From contig JAEZFJ010000117.1 in NCBI GenBank assembly GCA_023437755.1, positions 1 to 6,767 of the forward strand: a stretch of 6,767 bases of DNA, in the 5' to 3' direction. Each line of letters starts with the position of its first letter. Position 1 is the first letter of the stretch. Positions 5,401 through 6,767 of the stretch are shown piece by piece. The DNA comes from Pseudomonadota bacterium. GTDB taxonomy: Bacteria > Pseudomonadota > Alphaproteobacteria > Rhizobiales > Devosiaceae. The notes under the pieces were generated by a model, which did not search any database, was not told the origin of the DNA, and saw only the letters and a program-made list of their open reading frames with translations. Made by a program: the position numbers and the translations under genes.

Positions 5401-6351
5401 ATGCACGCGAAAGTCATCATCATTGGGTCCGGACCTGCTGGCTACACGGCCGCCATCTACGCGGCGCGCGCCATGCTGGAGCCGGTGATGATCCAGGGCC
5501 TGCAGCCCGGTGGTCAGCTGACCATCACCACCGATGTCGAGAACTACCCCGGCTTCGCCGACGTCATCCAGGGCCCATGGCTTATGGAGCAGATGAAGGC
5601 GCAGGCCGAGCATGTCGGCACGAAGATGGTCAACGACGTGATCGTGGACGTCGATTTCGACCACAGGCCGTTCCGCCTCACCGGCGACAGCGGCAAGGTC
5701 TACACGGCCGATGCCGTCATTGTCGCGACCGGTGCCCAAGCCCGCTGGCTGGGCCTGCCGTCGGAATCGAAGTTCCAGGGCTTCGGTGTAAGTGCCTGCG
5801 CCACCTGCGATGGCTTCTTCTATCGCGAGAAGCATGTGCTGGTGGTGGGCGGCGGCAATACCGCCGTCGAGGAAGCGCTGTTCCTCACCAATTTCGCCTC
5901 CAAGGTGACGGTCGTGCACCGCCGCAGCGAGTTCCGCGCCGAGCGCATCCTGCAGGACCGGCTGTTCAAGCACCCCAAGATCGAGGTGCGCTGGAACACC
6001 GAGCTCGCCGACATCACCGGCCAGAACATGCCGCCCTCGGTAACGGGCGCGGTGCTGCGCAACACGCTCACCGGCGAGACCGAGCAGCTGCCGGTCGACG
6101 GTATCTTCATCGCCATCGGCCACTCGCCGCAGACCTCGATCTTCTCGGGCAAGCTGGACATGAAGCCGGGCGGCTACCTGCAGGTGAAGCCGGGCACCAC
6201 CGAAACCAATATCCCGGGCGTCTACGCGGCCGGCGACGTGACCGACGACGTCTACCGCCAGGCGGTGACGGCGGCCGGCATGGGCTGCATGGCCGCGCTC
6301 GAGGCCGAACGATTCCTCGCCGAGGTGCATCTGGCGGAAGCCGCGGAGTAG
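5401..6351 (+). CDS. trxB: Thioredoxin-disulfide reductase
   Basis: A 316-residue FAD-dependent, low-molecular-weight thioredoxin reductase (EC 1.8.1.9), close in size to the E. coli enzyme (about 320). It passes electrons from NADPH through FAD and a redox disulfide to thioredoxin in the cytoplasm. The FAD motif GSGPAG is at 9-14, followed by YTAAIYAARA. The redox-active CATC is at 133-136 (Cys133, Cys136), followed by Asp137. The NADPH domain has GGGNTAVEEA at 150-159 and VVHRRSEFRA at 171-180, where the HRR basic residues recognise the NADP 2'-phosphate. The second FAD motif, GVYAAGDV, is at 273-280, and RQAVTAAGMGC follows. All catalytic elements are intact. The CATC dithiol inside the NADPH domain separates it from other FAD pyridine-nucleotide reductases. 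lysR follows after 2 bases, so the two are probably co-transcribed. Confidence 0.97.
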   Translation: MHAKVIIIGSGPAGYTAAIYAARAMLEPVMIQGLQPGGQLTITTDVENYPGFADVIQGPWLMEQMKAQAEHVGTKMVNDVIVDVDFDHRPFRLTGDSGKVYTADAVIVATGAQARWLGLPSESKFQGFGVSACATCDGFFYREKHVLVVGGGNTAVEEALFLTNFASKVTVVHRRSEFRAERILQDRLFKHPKIEVRWNTELADITGQNMPPSVTGAVLRNTLTGETEQLPVDGIFIAIGHSPQTSIFSGKLDMKPGGYLQVKPGTTETNIPGVYAAGDVTDDVYRQAVTAAGMGCMAALEAERFLAEVHLAEAAE

Positions 6352-6353
6352 AC

Positions 6354-6767
6354 ATGCTCGACTGGGACAAGCTCAGGATCTTCCACACTGCCGCGGAATC
6401 CGGGAGCTTCACCCAAGCTGCCGAGAAGCTGAACATGAGCCAGTCTGCCGTATCGCGGCAGATTTCCGCGCTCGAGGAAGACCTCGGCCTCAAGCTGTTC
6501 ATCCGCCACGCGCGCGGCCTCGTCCTCACGGAAGTGGGCGAGCAGCTGTTCCGCACAGCGCACCGCATGCAGGCCGAACTGCACGCCGTGCAGGAGCTGA
6601 TGTCGGAGAGCCAAGACGTCCCGACTGGGCAGTTGATCGTCACTACGACGGTGGGCATCGGCTCGACCTGGCTGTCGAGCCGCATCCACGAATTCCTGAT
6701 GCTCTACCCGGACATCCAGATCGAGATCCGGCTCAACGATTCCGAGCTCGACCTCGCCATGCGCGAG
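6354..6767 (+). CDS. LysR-type transcriptional regulator (N-terminal 138 residues, cut by window edge)
   Basis: The frame opens at ATG 6354 and stays open to the right edge (138 codons), beginning MLDWDKLRIFHTAAESGSFT. Residues about 1-60 form the winged helix-turn-helix typical of LysR regulators: SFTQAAEKLNMSQSAVSRQI, then a wing ending in LGLKLFIRHARGLVLTEVG. A linker helix follows (about 62-90). From about 93 the effector-binding domain starts with GQLIVTTTVGIGSTWL and FLMLYPDIQIEI. The start is only 2 bases after the trxB stop, and its Shine-Dalgarno GGAG (6345-6348) lies inside the last trxB codons, so the genes are coupled. Usually LysR genes are divergent from their targets, so this same-strand tandem layout is less common. 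Target and effector cannot be told; a link to thiol redox is only suggested by position. Confidence 0.92.
   Translation, partial: MLDWDKLRIFHTAAESGSFTQAAEKLNMSQSAVSRQISALEEDLGLKLFIRHARGLVLTEVGEQLFRTAHRMQAELHAVQELMSESQDVPTGQLIVTTTVGIGSTWLSSRIHEFLMLYPDIQIEIRLNDSELDLAMRE

Noticed and set aside
5323..6330. 335-codon open frame on the minus strand opposite trxB
   Set aside because: It is an antisense shadow of the high-GC trxB gene. Its product is a repetitive H/R/G/D-rich sequence with no family motif, while the plus strand has complete TrxB motifs.

Overview
The window is GC-rich chromosomal DNA with dense genes, short spacers and G/C-ending codons. The GreA, TrxB and LysR sequences, the GreA-TrxB-LysR gene order and the TPR-methyltransferase family all point to an alphaproteobacterium, most likely Hyphomicrobiales. 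A Devosia-like genus is a guess from sequence flavour and was not tested. I see no mobile element, CRISPR array, rRNA or tRNA.

Left part (1-3809, all minus strand). Read in transcription order, this holds a TPR-containing SAM-dependent methyltransferase (TTG start), a low-specificity L-threonine aldolase (ltaE), a CelD/BcsL-like GNAT-fold acetyltransferase, and the start of a polysaccharide flippase that runs off the left edge. The last two overlap by 8 bases and are very probably translationally coupled, which suggests the acetyltransferase acts on an exported glycan. The 59- and 90-base gaps with no clear terminator allow all four genes to be one transcript, but the first two have no evident link to surface polysaccharide.

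Centre (3810-4299). A 490-base non-coding stretch separates the minus-strand genes from a plus-strand cold-shock protein gene (4300-4509). It is richer in A/T towards its right end. It carries a 16-base perfect palindrome, several inverted repeats, a sigma70-like promoter candidate, and a perfect 8-bp hairpin just before the csp ribosome binding site. The csp gene ends at a very strong intrinsic terminator, so it is probably monocistronic with a long structured leader.

Right part (4568-6767, all plus strand). This holds the transcript-cleavage factor greA, an intrinsic terminator, a promoter candidate directly after it, then thioredoxin reductase trxB and, 2 bases downstream, a LysR-type regulator cut by the right edge. 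trxB and lysR are almost certainly one operon.

No gene in the window looks like a wholly new system. The points most worth a second look are the csp leader architecture, a possible 16-codon upstream ORF overlapping the greA start, and the acetyltransferase-flippase pair.
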